Below are positions 23,345 to 35,547 of a stretch of DNA of 64,000 nt, one piece after another. Every line of letters begins with the position of its first letter. Within the stretch, counting starts at the first letter, position 1. A program made the translations under genes and the position numbers. Origin of the DNA: Nautilus pompilius (Eukaryota; Mollusca; Cephalopoda; Nautilida; Nautilidae); contig JACATO010000304.1 of NCBI GenBank assembly GCA_018389105.1, forward strand, positions 1,736,001 to 1,800,000, given 5' to 3'. The notes below the pieces were generated by a model. That model saw nothing but the letters and a program-made list of their open reading frames with translations. It was not told the DNA's origin and did not search any database.

Positions 23345-23690
23345 TGGCGGCGAGCACTTTTCACTAATGAGTCGAGATTTCAGGAATTCACATCTGGAGG
23401 TCGTATCTTGGTTTGGGGAATTCCTAACAGAGAGCTTCAACCCCAATGTCTTCACCCTACAGTTCACTATGGAGGTGAAAGTGTCATCGCGTAAATGGCG
23501 TTTGTCGAGAATGTTTCGATTTTTCCAGACCAAAATGTCTCCTCCTGCTATTCTACCAACAAAACGTACAGAGATCCGGTGCCCGTGTTCTTCAATAGAA
23601 TGGCAGTACCTTCCACGCCCTTCGCGTGATCACAATTTGGACGAAGAAGAGAGCATCCAACTCTTTCGATGAATACTTAAATCCTTGTAG
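23345..23690 (+). pseudogene. Tc1-like catalytic-domain fragment
   Basis: Plus-strand frame reading FTNESRFQEFTSGGRILVW (first catalytic Asp appears as Asn; near 23360-23420), followed by NRELQPQCLHPTVHYGGESV and a stop. This matches the Tc1 order SDESRF, VWRRPGE, HGGGSVMVWG. Part of the C-terminal half follows with one further stop before 23630. The opposite strand orientation and different residues show it is not part of the neighbouring family A copy. Only the middle of the domain is recognisable. Confidence 0.7.
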
Positions 23691-24109
23691 GAATCCTATT
23701 AAACATTAAAAAGTACCTGGATCGTTAGCTGAAAGGCAGCCTACAGCCGAAACTCTGGTAGTATACGTAATGTATGTCCTTAGCTGCCAAGTTGTAGTTT
23801 TAAGGAACTGAGGAGGATTTTAGATTTTACAAGCTTTTAGTGCTGCAAAGGATAGCTCATACCCCTTGTTTGTCTTTATTTGTCGCTTTCCGGCATCGTT
23901 TCATTTTGCATACAAATCTCACAGCAAAATCCAAGTAATAACAGTTTATTTTTTAAGTCCTAATTTATTAATATAGTAATTTATGCTAAATATTTAGCAT
24001 AGTAAATGTAGGTTTGCTATTCGAGCAATCTACTTTTGAAATATTTTATTAAATAACCCAGTTGCAAAGAACTTTAGCAGTATGCAAGTCACCCTAGACC
24101 ACAATATAC
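23691..24109. other. Unassigned stretch
   Basis: AT-rich, nothing recognised. Confidence 0.4.
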
Positions 24110-24870
24110 ACTGTCCAAAATAATACAGGGAATTTGTGATATAAATGTAAGAATTAATTGAGGATAAAACAATTTCACACATTTCGAAACCTATCCTGAG
24201 GTTTGAAACACGGGGTTTATTTTGACTATATCTAGATATTTTCGATTCATTCGGTAACGTAAAAATGGTAAATAATTATCACTAGTGACAAGCCTTAAAG
24301 TCACATGACCTTTAGTAACCTGCAGAGCAGTCTCTGGTTTGCACTGTAGCATGACACTAGCGTCTTATACTGTATGCCAAATGTCTGATTCAGTCTTTTA
24401 GCGATGTGTTCCACTCTTTGTCAAGACGCGACGCAATCACAGACTTGTCCTGGAAGCAAGTGGGTTGCTGTCCAATACGCCTAGAACTTTCTTCTCAGAT
24501 GTATTCTCTGGGGTTTAGGTTAGGGGCACGAAAAGACGATAGATATTTGCCTACTTAATGATGGCTTTCGAATATTCTTGCACAATGGGGCCCTTGCATC
24601 ATTATCGTCTGTGAAGAAGAGTAAGTTACCGAGACTTTTTGCAAATAATAGCATCGAATTTAATGACCTCACCCTTTGTTTTTTTGGTTACGGGACTCGC
24701 ACGCCAGACTAGAACACCGCCATCCTCAGAACATTTCCTAACACATTAAAATAAGCGATACGTTGGTTTAGTTTTCACCAAACATCTAAACGGCTATCGG
24801 CAAAGTGAAAGTTAATTTACTCCCATCAATTAAGAGAACATGGCTTCAGGGTACCAAAGAGCAGACTTTG
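24110..24870 (-). pseudogene. Tc1-like transposase relic, family B copy 1
   Basis: Minus-strand reading gives KLTFTLPIAV and MFGEN (first catalytic region, near 24780-24830), then RAPNLNPREYI (SPDLNPIE-like, near 24500-24530) and DKSVIASRLDKEWNTSLKD (C-terminal helix, near 24395-24455). Stops and gaps are frequent. The flank at 24180-24320 (TTCGAAACC, GGGGTTTATT, AAAGTCACATGACC) resembles 36920-37065, so both are one family. The left end probably lies near CACTGTCCAAAATAAT at 24110. Confidence 0.7.
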
Positions 24871-25279
24871 TACAGTCTGTTCGTCGGAAGAATGATACCC
24901 GCTTTACTTATCTATTAGTAATTGTCTTTAGATTAATAAAATATGGTTTTAAGTCATAATTAGGGAAGGGTAAAAGTCAGTAAAGCTACAACATTTCCAG
25001 TGATTAGCAGAGCCCTAGAAACTTCAGAAATGGGGCCAGATATAAGTTTCGATGCTTCCGGTAAAAATGTATAAGATAAAAACGTCGACATTTTTCGTTA
25101 GGTTAGTAAGGGTCAAAACTTTAGTATTAAGTCAAAAATTTTGTTAAAATCTGCTAGATTCCTGCGCTAAAACACTGTTAGAATTTATCAGTCAAGATAA
25201 AACTGTTACAATACGCGGTTTTCCGTGTTTGAATAAGGCGACTGTTTCCGCTCTTGAAAACAACTTGGTTCCTGATTAG
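24871..25279. other. Unassigned stretch
   Basis: AT-rich, no feature recognised. Confidence 0.4.
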
Positions 25280-25900
25280 TTAATTTAGAGTCAGTTGGGA
25301 GACAAAATGGGGCGGATTTGTCTGTAGTTCGGTCTTCGGTTTGTGGCCACTTTCTCCTAGGCCTGGTTTTCGGCTCTGTTCGAATATCGATTTGGTGGGT
25401 GTTGGTGCTGCCAGGGTTGGGTCATTCTCTTTTAATAGATAAGGTCGCTTGGTGTCGAAGATTCGCAGTTCGATCGCCGTCGAATTCCCGGAAGAGTTTA
25501 CGTTGCCAGTCGCCAGGGAGCTCTGCTGTACACTGAACACGTGCGTCATAGGAGAGGACAGTGATTTTACGTCAACAGAGATCGCGAGGCAGAGCGTCAA
25601 AGCCGACTGGGGACACCAGCAGGGCCCCGACCAATCTTTCTGCGGCCGACTTTCGATCTCGCGAAAGAACTCGTAACAGATTTTCCTCAGCGGAGGCACC
25701 GCTGAAGAAGTTACATGTCTAGAAATCAAGAAACCGTCTGATGACATTGACCTCGTGATCAACCCGCAGAGCAGAGCTGACTGGGTTAGCGGGGGAAACG
25801 GAAAGGAAAGTATCGGGGCTCTGGTCTCTTGGGAAACTTGTTTCCTGTCACTGACGAAAGCCACTGGGAGAGCATCAAATCTAATGATATTTCTGGACAC
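25280..25900 (-). other. Long open frame (206 codons) in a GC-richer island, unidentified
   Basis: One of the longest non-repeat open frames in the window, but it starts at GTG; the first ATG on the minus strand gives about 156 codons (MSSDGFLISRH). It lies in a GC-richer island (about 25280-26220). The opposite strand also has sizeable open frames, for example FYLIIPGVDGRIPEHLLP and ARVKAATVKTNCDELGPSQ. Overlapping open frames on both strands often mark an old coding sequence whose true strand is unclear. I could not match either strand to a known family. A retroelement gag relic or an exon are possible. Confidence 0.3.
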
Positions 25901-26818
25901 CAGCAGTAAAGAGTTTTACCTGATAATACCTGGTGTAGACGGAAGAATACCTGAACACCTGTTACCCAGGTCGCTGACCTGCTCGCACGTGTCAAGGCTG
26001 CCACTGTGAAGACGAACTGCGACGAGCTGGGCCCAAGCCAGGTAGAGAGCCACCAGTCCTGGCATTACGAGACGGGGAAGTCGGCTCACTGAGCAGATCA
26101 CCTGAAGGAAGTTGGGGGAATCGAGAATAGCTCCGAAAGTGATGGGATCCCGGTAGGGAAAGAGAAAGAAAGTGTTTCAAACCTGGAACTGATTAACGAC
26201 TCGCTGGCTTAGAAGAGTAAATACCAGAACTTCGCCATCGGTGTATCGTTTATTACAACAGCGCCAACAGACAGGAGCCCTCCTCTCCATGCCAAACAAA
26301 CAGTGGGCGAATGACCGCGTGTCGCAAGCACCGAGTCGGCACCATAATTCTGTCCGCTGATTTCTTCCTCAGCTGAAATAAATGAATATTAAAATAGCAA
26401 ACATTGAAAATACAACATGATTAAACGAGGTAAAAGGTTTAGCGTTTTCGAGCTGTCAGCAGTACCATAACTGTATCACATCGTCCAGTACGCGGCACCA
26501 ACGGTCTGCTACGTCATAACACCGCTACTCTGTTGGCCCAGAAAGTCCGACCAATCAAAGACGAGAACACATCTAAATCTCACACAGATTCCATTGCGGT
26601 TCTCCGTCGTCGTCCAACTTCGCATTTACACGGTTCGTTCGTTTTGGCCGTCTCCACGTACTTTAGTACTTTTCCTTTATGGGACCACTATTCAGCGAGG
26701 CTTCTGGCATTTACTTCCCCCCTCCATTAATGTCGGCATTTCCTGCGCCTTGAGCATGCGGAAATTCGAGTTTCAATCCGTGGAGACTACGGCACCAGCT
26801 TCCGGTGTAGCTTTACGG
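25901..26818. other. GC-richer island, right part, unidentified
   Basis: Continuation of the island to about 26220, then mixed sequence up to the ACT microsatellite. Plus-strand frames are interrupted by stops. No splice pattern or motif was recognised. Confidence 0.3.
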
Positions 26819-26902
<84 letters not shown>

Positions 26903-26929
26903 TAATAATAATAATAATAATAATAATAA
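26819..26929. repeat. Compound microsatellite, ACT then AAT
   Basis: About 16 ACT units (to 26869) change directly to about 20 AAT units with one missing base near 26902. Confidence 0.97.
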
Positions 26930-28929
26930 AGAACAAGAAGTAAAACGAGTGGGAAGTATTTTGATTATTATCGCTTCTTTTCTCTCCATCGCGAGCCTAG
27001 AGAGTTCGCCTGTAGCTTTCCTGCTTGAGACGGAGAGTCGGGTTAGACGAGATGGAGCAGACGGCCAAAGGATGATCGGTTCGCGTATGAACCTGGCCAT
27101 TTACGATCGCCTAATGGACTCTCAGCTGGGCTTAACGGAATGTTCTATCTCCAATAGCAGCGTCAGGATGGAAAGTTTCCTCCACGAAAAGCCAGTTGCG
27201 AGAGAACAATCAGTATTGGGATGCATACAGTAAAGTCCCTCGTAAAAGTCGCCAAAACACCGAGTTATTCTGGTACCAATCAGGTGGCTGGGAGAGTCCA
27301 ACTAATCCATTAACTCCTGCGAAGAAAACAGCATGGAAGACTTCTAAGATTTCAGAAAGGGACACGGTTCCAACAAAGAGTCCGCAAGTCATGGTCGTGT
27401 TCCACGTGTCTTCGGTAGACTTTATCCAGAACATTTCCCGCAAACAGTGAAGTCGCAACCAAGCGACGCTTTCTTAAGGTGCACCGATTTCTCTGTTCCT
27501 TCTAGACAGATAAGGGAGGGGAACAAACCAATCAGAAGTACGCAGTATGATGAACGCCTCCGAAACGGTGACAGCAGCTATAGTGAACCACAAAATAATG
27601 CACGTAACCTACCACGGACTAAATATGCTAATGGATGTATCCCATTTATCCCCCCTTTTTTTTTCATTTTAATTCGTTAGTAAATTATACGATACGTGCT
27701 GCTAGATAGCCACGGTTTAACTTTTATTCCTAATGTAACCCAAACACTTATATATATATATTCCTAAACAAAATGATTTAGAAAGTTAATCTTTTCGGTA
27801 TCATTAAATAAAATACCCCAGTCACAGACTGGACTCAGCCCACCGAGATTAAAATATACGTGAATGGAATAAAATACAAGATGTCTTCAATATAGAGAGC
27901 AATCAGCTTATAATCCAGCTCGATAGATATTTCTCTAATCTGGATATTAGGCTTTATATAGGACGTAGCGGCTTCTGCACCTAACATTTTATTTACGATC
28001 TGTTTTCCTTGGAATCTGTTTAGTGCAGATTAAATTAAAGATAGATTTGTTCTCTTCAGTTAAAAAAGGCGGAAAAGCGTTTACTTGTGAATATTTTCTC
28101 CGCATTCAGGTGCTCGATCAAATAGACGTGATGAAATATAAGCAGATGTTGTTGTAGAGGTTAAATCCCCTCTCTTGTATATATATATACGCAAACACAT
28201 ATTTTGAATTAACTCTGGAGGCTGAAGATGTTTTATTCTAAACTACAATATTAGGGGCTGGTAGTCACCAAGACTAACAGCTTCATCGTTGTTTAAATAA
28301 TGATTAAATTCTGGAAGAACTTTCATTGCAGCTTGACGACGGAAGTACACCGCGCACTTGTTTGTCCTCGTCTTGTAGCGGTTCTCTGCAAGTTTACGTG
28401 CTTCGAGTATTTCCACTACCCAATAACTAGACAGTAAACAGTCATGCAAGTTAGGTAGGAGTGAAGATGGGGCGATGTGTACGAGCGCCAACGTCATACC
28501 CCCTAATAACAAACACACAAATCGGAGCGGTTTACACTAGGAAAACAGATTTCTCTGTGCAGTCTCCTGCGCTTCCTTTCTGCTGTTCATCAGAAAGTTA
28601 CCAGCAGCGGATTTTTGTTTCATCACAGTTTCTTATTTCCTATAAATAAACTCCAGAACCGTAATTAAATGATGTGGTTTACCTTATCGAGCTTTACAAG
28701 GGACATAAAGTCATTTACACCTCAAATAAAGAGAATATTTTGCTGTAACGTAGACTTATAACTCACATAAAATTCTATCTTATTTTCTAGTGCTCTATGA
28801 AGGATGATCTTCATAAGCTGTGATTCAGACCACAGCAGAGATGGCGCAGTCTCTTTGTCTAAAGTCAGTTTAGTTGTTGTTTTTTTTTAATTTAAACACT
28901 GTTCACATGGTGAAGAAAGTACTATCATT
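26930..28929. other. Unassigned stretch
   Basis: A GC-richer part (27000-27550) has open frames on both strands (about 80 codons each) but none is recognised. On the minus strand GCTGTTTTCTTCGCAG near 27320-27340 resembles a splice acceptor, without a donor to complete an exon. From 27680 the sequence is AT-rich, with a TA run near 28178-28190. Confidence 0.35.
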
Positions 28930-29274
28930 TTAAAGTGAAACGTAATGGTCAATCTCAGACTGGTACCACTGAATGTACAAATACAGTGCCTGTTCTATGC
29001 AGGTTATGGTTAAAAGTAACACCAGGGCGGCGGAAAAGAACCATATTAGGTTTCCGTGGGGACCCGACTCGGTCTCGCGACCCTCCCCCTCTTCATAGTT
29101 TCTTCTCGCTTTCCTGTGCCAGTCAATTTGCGTGAATATTCTCCGGGTACTCCGGTTTCCTTTCACGGCTAAACGGGAGAATTCTGGTATGAACTTGTCG
29201 AATAGTCGTGATGGAGATTCTGCAAGAAACTCTTGACTGCCTTGCGTCTTGATCTCTGCTCGAGAACCCCTCAA
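28930..29274 (-). other. Open frame with one predicted membrane segment, unidentified
   Basis: A 114-codon minus-strand open frame without an ATG at its beginning. The N-terminal two thirds is charged (KARRNYEEGEGRETESG) and the end carries a hydrophobic run (LIWFFSAALVLLLTITCI) long enough for a membrane helix. It ends EIDHYVSL before TAA. It could be an exon or chance. No family is recognised. Confidence 0.2.
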
Positions 29275-30830
29275 CCGTATCCGGGTAACTAGTCAGTCCG
29301 CACCAGCCATTCCAGCTCACTTCTCTGAGATGCCCTCATGACCTCGGTCAGGGGAGGTGATTTGCAAAGGAAGATAGAACAGAAATTGGAATATTTCTAA
29401 AAAGTTAGCCATAGAATCCACTAATTTATGTAGTGTGGAACGAGGATTTCTCTATTTCTGCTTCAGAGTGGGAAGTTTCAATTACATTTCAAATGTATGG
29501 AGAAATCTTCAGTAAAATTGACAACGGCACATTGGAGAGGCCATTAATTTTATCAACTTCCCTCGCACGCCATACATCAGTCAGTTCCTGTTTGGTTTTA
29601 CAATATGTCTTGCGATTTTGAGCTAATGGTGCAATCAAAAACATTAATCAAGCAACGACCTCTAGGCATTGCGTGATGTACTACGCTGATATGACATTCT
29701 TTATAATACCCCTAATTTTTACCAGATTTAAACAACGAGAAACAGGCCCATATCATTAATTAATCCCAGGTGTGCTTCACAGCGCTATTCCGGCCTTTAG
29801 CGCACAGAAACACGTCTTAAGTTTTAAATAATCTTCAGGTTAGGTAATTTCTTAAGAGTACTTCCGTCTTTTACTCTGTAATTGTATCCTATTATTACGA
29901 ACTTCATTCTTATTTTGTACTGCTAATATTAGTTTTACTTTGTCTGTAGCTTTCTCGTCTAAACCTCACTGCTGTAGTCTCGGTCGACTGTCCGTATTGC
30001 TCACCGGAATATCCTGCGCCTACATAACCTTTTCATTTATTTCAGGAGACATTCTGAAGCAAATGACCATTGATCGATATTCTCCAGATTACACGATATT
30101 TGGAGCAATCTTCCTTGGGCATCCTGATCTTGTAAGAGGTTAAACATTTACTGTTGCGCCGAATTTCTAGATATTTGAAGTTTTCGTTAATTGATTTCCT
30201 TAACAATACCTTAATATCAAATCATGTCATAACAACAAGCCATTAACTATATGTAGAGACATGGTTACTGCTTCTAACAATCAAGATATTTTGTACTATC
30301 TTACAATCAAGGTAGTTATGAAACTTGTTGTTGGCGGATTCAAATGTATAAAAAGTAATCTATGTACTATGTATGCGCGCGCGTGTGTGTATATAAATAA
30401 ACTTTTTATCTTTGCTCTGACTGGTTCCTGGTTGTTGTTTTTTTTTCTTTTATCATTACTGGAAATGTTGAAATTATTAATGAATAACTGTTTCTGACTA
30501 GCTAACGAATGAAACAGTCAGAGTGGCGTCCCCTTTATTATAATGCTTATTATCGAAATATACTGCTCAAAAGGAAGCATATTTTTTCAAGTTATCACTA
30601 CAAATTTATTTACTTTTATAATATAAATAAAAAATGCATAAAAACTGCTTCTATATATGCGTTATGTTTCATACTGTTTCTAGTATCCTATTTCAAAGTT
30701 ATCAAAATATAAAGTAAAATTTTCTTTGTTGCTCTGGTAAAACTTATTAGATTTTTACTGGATTTACATAAGTTATTTAAATGAAAGAAATAGTATTATT
30801 TATAGCTTTATGAAAGAATAACATTAGTGA
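29275..30830. other. Unassigned stretch
   Basis: AT-rich DNA; a short CG/TG run (GCGCGCGCGTGTGTGT) lies at about 30375-30390. No gene or element recognised. Confidence 0.4.
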
Positions 30831-30980
<150 letters not shown>

Positions 30981-31239
30981 GATAATATGGTAGTTTCCAA
31001 AAGTTAAGCAACAAGCAAAACAAAAATATTTCCAAAATAGTTATAGCTTTATTTTCCAAGCGATCAAAGACAAACTCTGGTTTATGTAAACACGACTTTT
31101 ATCAAAGAAATATACAAACAAAAAATAAATTTTAGGTGTGTAAAGGAGATCAGTTAGGACCAAATCAGGAAACAAAACAAAATCTAACATAAAGAAATCA
31201 AAAGTAAATAAATTATGGGTATTCAATGAGGGAACTCCT

Positions 31240-31770
31240 GGCAACAATACATGACTCTGTCAATATGAGCAGTGGAAATAGTCTACTGTTTTATCTCAGA
31301 ATAGCCTGAAGCTCTTTGAGAGGGGCTGGAGAGAAAAAACACATCTTCCTAGAACATCCTCCTCAATAAGATTTAACCCAGGAACACGTGCTAGAGATAT
31401 CATACGACTATTGGATTGGTCTTGAAGATATTGGTCGATTACACTTGTTCTAGTAGACAAGAGTTATCGCCCATTAAAATGAATTTATTTTCAATTGCAC
31501 TTAATTAGGTCTGACATGGTGGTTCAAAATCTTGTCCCTATACGTCCCTGAGGTTAGGATATTTTCCTGAGATTACCTAATGAAATTACTTTCATCACAC
31601 CTCATGATGTTTGTGGGCCAGGAGCTTGTCTCACGTCCCGTTCAGATGAGTATGTGCCGTAAGTCACATTGAGAGCTAACTCTTGACTCACCCAGTAAAG
31701 AAAACATGGCTCCTGTCATGTGATGCCCGAGCGACTAGTGACGACTTGACTTTCTAATTCAATCAAGAAA
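31240..31770 (-). pseudogene. Tc1/mariner transposase relic, third family
   Basis: On the minus strand, YRDKILNHHVRPN (near 31510-31550) is followed by a FxLMGDNSC-like stretch (second catalytic Asp), RTSVIDQYLQ and then GLNLIEEDVLGRC with FSPAPLKELQAILR (near 31310-31390). That is the SPDLNPIEHVWDxLGRR and LQELQ region of Tc1-like transposases. Several frameshifts and stops are present. The N-terminal half would lie toward 31770 and is barely recognisable. Confidence 0.7.
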
Positions 31771-31949
31771 TCATAAATATCCTACTGTGAGAGCTTTGTG
31801 GTCTTTATCTTTAAGTGAATTCCTAGTAAGGGTTAGTTTACTCTTTTTACTTCTATGCTGATTACGTAGGGTTACTATCATCAGTATTATACGCCTGTTC
31901 TTCTGTGCTAGATGTCGGATGTGTCATTCTGTGTTTGCCATGTTTAACC

Positions 31950-34570
31950 TTCCTAGGTCCCGGAGAAGGGGGACGGTATTTTCATTTACCAGCTGTTCTC
32001 GTCTCTGCCATCCGAAGTCGATCAGCTCACTCTCGTTACCTCGACCATCCTGACGTACTTTGCACTGCACTCCTAGTGTTTTAGTACTGTTTACTTACCT
32101 ACTAAACCAAGGTTAAAGATTTACCAGCTCTCTACCTTCTGCTTTAAATAGACAAATGGCTTTTGAAATTTATCCCCATTTATGTTTATGTTCTTAGCTA
32201 AGCGAAAATAAATGTTCAGAATATTTAGTTTTTTCCATATTTCATCTATTTCCTTATTGTCAGGTGCTTGCTCTCCCTAGGAGACCACAGAGACGCTCCT
32301 TCAGTTCTGGAAGTGTTAAAGCAGTTACCAGATGCAGTCTCGTAAACTCTGAACATGGCAAAAAGAAAAACCGTAAGATTGCTGCCAGAGTCACATTATT
32401 GTTATCCTGATCTCGTCGGTGCGCCGATCACTTTATTTTCTATTTCATCATCTGTTCTAATCTCTGGTCGCGTATCAGGGTCCCCGCTACTAGTACTTAA
32501 GGTACAACGCTTAGAAAACAGTTTTATCGTATCCCTCTGGAGGTTTAAAGTACATCAGACGCATAACCGGTCTGATTACTTGTTATAGAATAGCTTTGTT
32601 CATTAAAAAAGTTTTCCCGAACTGGAAGGCTTTAAGTGCATTAAACAGTTACCATCAATCTACCCAATAAAATGTCTTCAACTGGTCTAATGCCAGGACG
32701 CCCCTCTGGAGGGAGTTATTCGTGACCGTCTCGAACTGAGCAAGTTTGGACATGATTTATTATCCTATCTATTACTTTCTTTAGTCTACTCCATTATTTT
32801 ATAATGATTGTTTATCGAGATAACTGGCCCTCAATTATCTAGGCATTCCCTATCACCTTTTCCAGGTCACCTGGTTCGAACGTGTAGTTAGCTGGTCCCG
32901 CCAGGTAATTCTTTTATAGAATTCCAGCATAAGGCTGTTATTTCCAAGAGTTTTACCATTAATTTGTTGCCTAATAGAACTTTTAATTTCTTTCACATTT
33001 AGATGACCGTTGCAAAGCTCAGTTTATAAACTATCTGGTTTACTTTCTAAGTTCCCTAATAATCGTTCTGAAGCAATCGGACATGTCTCTCTGCTAATGA
33101 ATAGTCCTTTATCTTTCTTTTTCTGTGATGACGTCATTGTCATTTGTTTTTAAGCTATACGTCATTTTACTAGAGTTGGCTGTACCTTTCTCTTGTTCAC
33201 AGAAGGCTTTGATGCACAGCTCACCTTCTACGGCAAAACTCCTGCTTTTCTACTGTTTATCTCTCCTACCTTAATTTTAATAGCATCGATTTTGTAAATC
33301 TAGTTGTTTTGGGTTCTCTTACACTTCCAGAGGTTTTAGCATATTCTACCTCTACCGGCACGGCACTGTTCAATTTCCAACTGTCTGGCGGTCACCTAGG
33401 AGACGTGTTAAGTTGGGAGTGATCATCTTGGAGGAGCGGTGTTAGGTTACTGCCGAGGTACACCTTGCAGATCCTTTATTCGAACAACGAGTGTGCGATT
33501 TAACCGCATGGTGTTTAGTTCTAAAGGCATCCGTGAGGTCATTTACTATGCACGGATTCTGAAGTTGCACCTGTCAACACAAAAGTACCTTATGAATAGT
33601 ATGTGGATTTTCCCCATCGCGCTCGTGATTGGGAATGGAGTCAAAGTCTTCTGCTACTCAGAACTAAATGCGGGGTATGATTCCATTTCCTACTCCAAAA
33701 TAGTTTTGAGGTTATCGAAGACCATTGTACATCCCCTCTGAGTGTTGGGTGCGTAACCTGAGACCACGAGTATCTGCATTTTTATCTTTTAGCTTTAGGT
33801 TTTCTAAGATACATCCTTGGTTATCACTGCAGGGGCGGGTTATTTGAGCTGAGAATTTAGAATGAAACAGGCCGCGGTTACGACCAATCGAATCTAGATT
33901 AAAGACTTTCTGACCTCGCTACGTACACACCAAATTTGGTGGATACTTCTTTTGGGGTTTGGGGGGGTAGAGCTCCTGCAGAAAGTGCACAGTTAGTTTT
34001 GTCTATCCCTCATTTACACGATATTCCCCTTGTATACGGGGAAGGTACAATTAAATCTATCTTATCTACAGGAACTTCTGTAAAGCGAAAGTTCGAGATC
34101 GTTATTTATGGTAAAAAGTAATATCTAACCTGGGTATCAGCCCCTATTTTCCATGGACTTGTCTCGGAAGTTTTCCCTGTAATTTTCGCCGCTGAAACCT
34201 CCTTCAATGGAACCCTGCCCAAGACAGTTTCGTTTCCGTATTTTCCGCTACTCTTCGGTGTAGGTCCTGAGTCTGGCTTCGCCTCGATAACAGGAGTTTC
34301 TCTTCCAGATTTTGAATATCTGACAAGTTATCTTTCGCTGCCATCTTCTTGCTAAATCCATCTTTTACGCCCCACAACTTGCCAGGCATCGTTCGAAAAC
34401 TCTTATTTCGCTCATCAGCATCTAAAGGTCTCTGTTTGGTAGCTTTGACTTTGGTCGATTTTGGAAGAATTACAGCGAGACCTACTTGCATTGATCCTTC
34501 TAATTTTGCCCCTACATCTGGTGCTTTCTTTCCCGCTGTAGTGAGTATTTAGTTTAAAAACTTCATTCGA
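31950..34570 (-). pseudogene. Degenerate LINE (L1/Tx1-like) with endonuclease and reverse transcriptase remnants
   Basis: Minus-strand pieces in the expected order: endonuclease remnant ILVVSGYAPNTQRG (near 33735-33790); reverse transcriptase start NVKEIKSSIRQQINGK and then NNSLMLEFYKRI (near 32915-33005, like the GKAPGPDGLPAEFYK block); LKKVIDRIINHVQTCSVRD (near 32730-32790); a weak FADD-box equivalent NNVTLA (near 32390); FRVYETASGNCFNTSRTEGA (near 32290-32350, like the SGxKVNxxKTE block of L1/Tx1); IWKKLNIL (near 32210-32240). Frameshifts and stops are numerous. A 95-codon frame at 34204-34491 (ATG 34491, charged) precedes the endonuclease and may belong to the upstream ORF. The 3' end near 31950 is approximate. 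Confidence 0.75.
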
Positions 34571-34919
34571 GGGTTCTTCTCTTCTGGTAGGGAGCCACTC
34601 CTTAATGACCCCTCCAGGTCAAACCTACAGAAATAGAACCTCCCAATGTGTGGGGGAGGCATAGTCGCTTTACATTCTCTGCGTACCAAACCCTACACAA
34701 CGTTTATAAGATTATTCATTGAATCCAAGGACTCGAATGGATATCAGTTTAATTATCCAGCCTGGTTCTTGTCATGACCCGGTCAATGACGATGCTTATG
34801 TTGAACACCTATGAGAGAAAAAGAGCAGACAGTGTCTCGATCTCAGTCTAACGGTTCGGCCCACAATCAATAGTCCCAAAGCTAGGCTGCAATTCTACAA
34901 ACGAGACTATCGAAAGATG
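34571..34919. other. Unassigned stretch next to the LINE
   Basis: Could be 5' sequence of the minus-strand LINE. A minus-strand frame continues through 34560-34680 with charged residues but is not identified. Confidence 0.3.
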
Positions 34920-35530
34920 ATCTCGTTTAGTGCTTTATACGGCAGCCCATAAACGTTTACCTAGGTCGACTTTCTGCACGTTTCCCCCCGCGAATAACAT
35001 TAAGCCCAGCAATACCACTCTTTGATCTTCTTTTCTTCTCTTTTTGTGGTGCATGCGTGCGGGTGCAAGTGTAAAGTTCGTGTATGTGTTTTTATCTTCG
35101 AGGACAAGGGAATGGAGGAGGCCGAAGCCGTGTGGAGCAATCTCCTGGTGTAGGCCTAAAAGGCCTTGTTGAGACGCCGAAGCATCTCGTGTAACTGGCA
35201 CTGTAAGCGACCCATGTTGGGTGAAGCCGAAGCTTCTAGTTGGGAGTGATCGCTTCCCCAGCCAAAACAACAATCTTAGGGAAAAGGCCTCAGCACGCCA
35301 AGTCCGAAAATCGGTCTCGACGTGACTAACCTTCCCAGCCAAAGGCAAAAAGCGCCCCTCGCCTCCACTCTTTTCAGGTAGAGGACTTTCCGTCTACAAA
35401 GGCCACAAGGCAGAGTACTCGACGACCCACCCTCCAGGGATGAACCCAAGTGACCTCGCCCAAAGGGCGTGGTCCTTGGTCGGTACCCCAAGTGGAAGGT
35501 TAAGGGCACGTTCAGCCGTAGCCGCCCCTT
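34920..35530. repeat. GC-rich block with repeated GCCGAAGC motifs, possible unclassified repeat
   Basis: A sharply GC-richer block ending at a TA run and a T/A tail (35532-35560), the shape of a retroposed repeat read on the plus strand. GCCGAAGC or a one-base variant recurs at about 35123, 35174 and 35225, about 50 bp apart. Minus-strand open frames of 137 and 77 codons overlap it in different frames and are not recognised. It may also be the 5' region of the adjacent minus-strand LINE. Confidence 0.35.
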
Positions 35531-35531
35531 G

Positions 35532-35547
35532 ATATATATATATATAT
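35532..35547. repeat. TA dinucleotide run
   Basis: Eight TA units followed by a T-rich tail. Confidence 0.95.

Noticed and set aside
27210..27458. Hydrophobic minus-strand frame slightly like a 3-hydroxyacyl-CoA dehydratase helix
   Set aside because: Likeness is limited to a short EILEVFHA segment; the frame starts without ATG and a stop soon follows.
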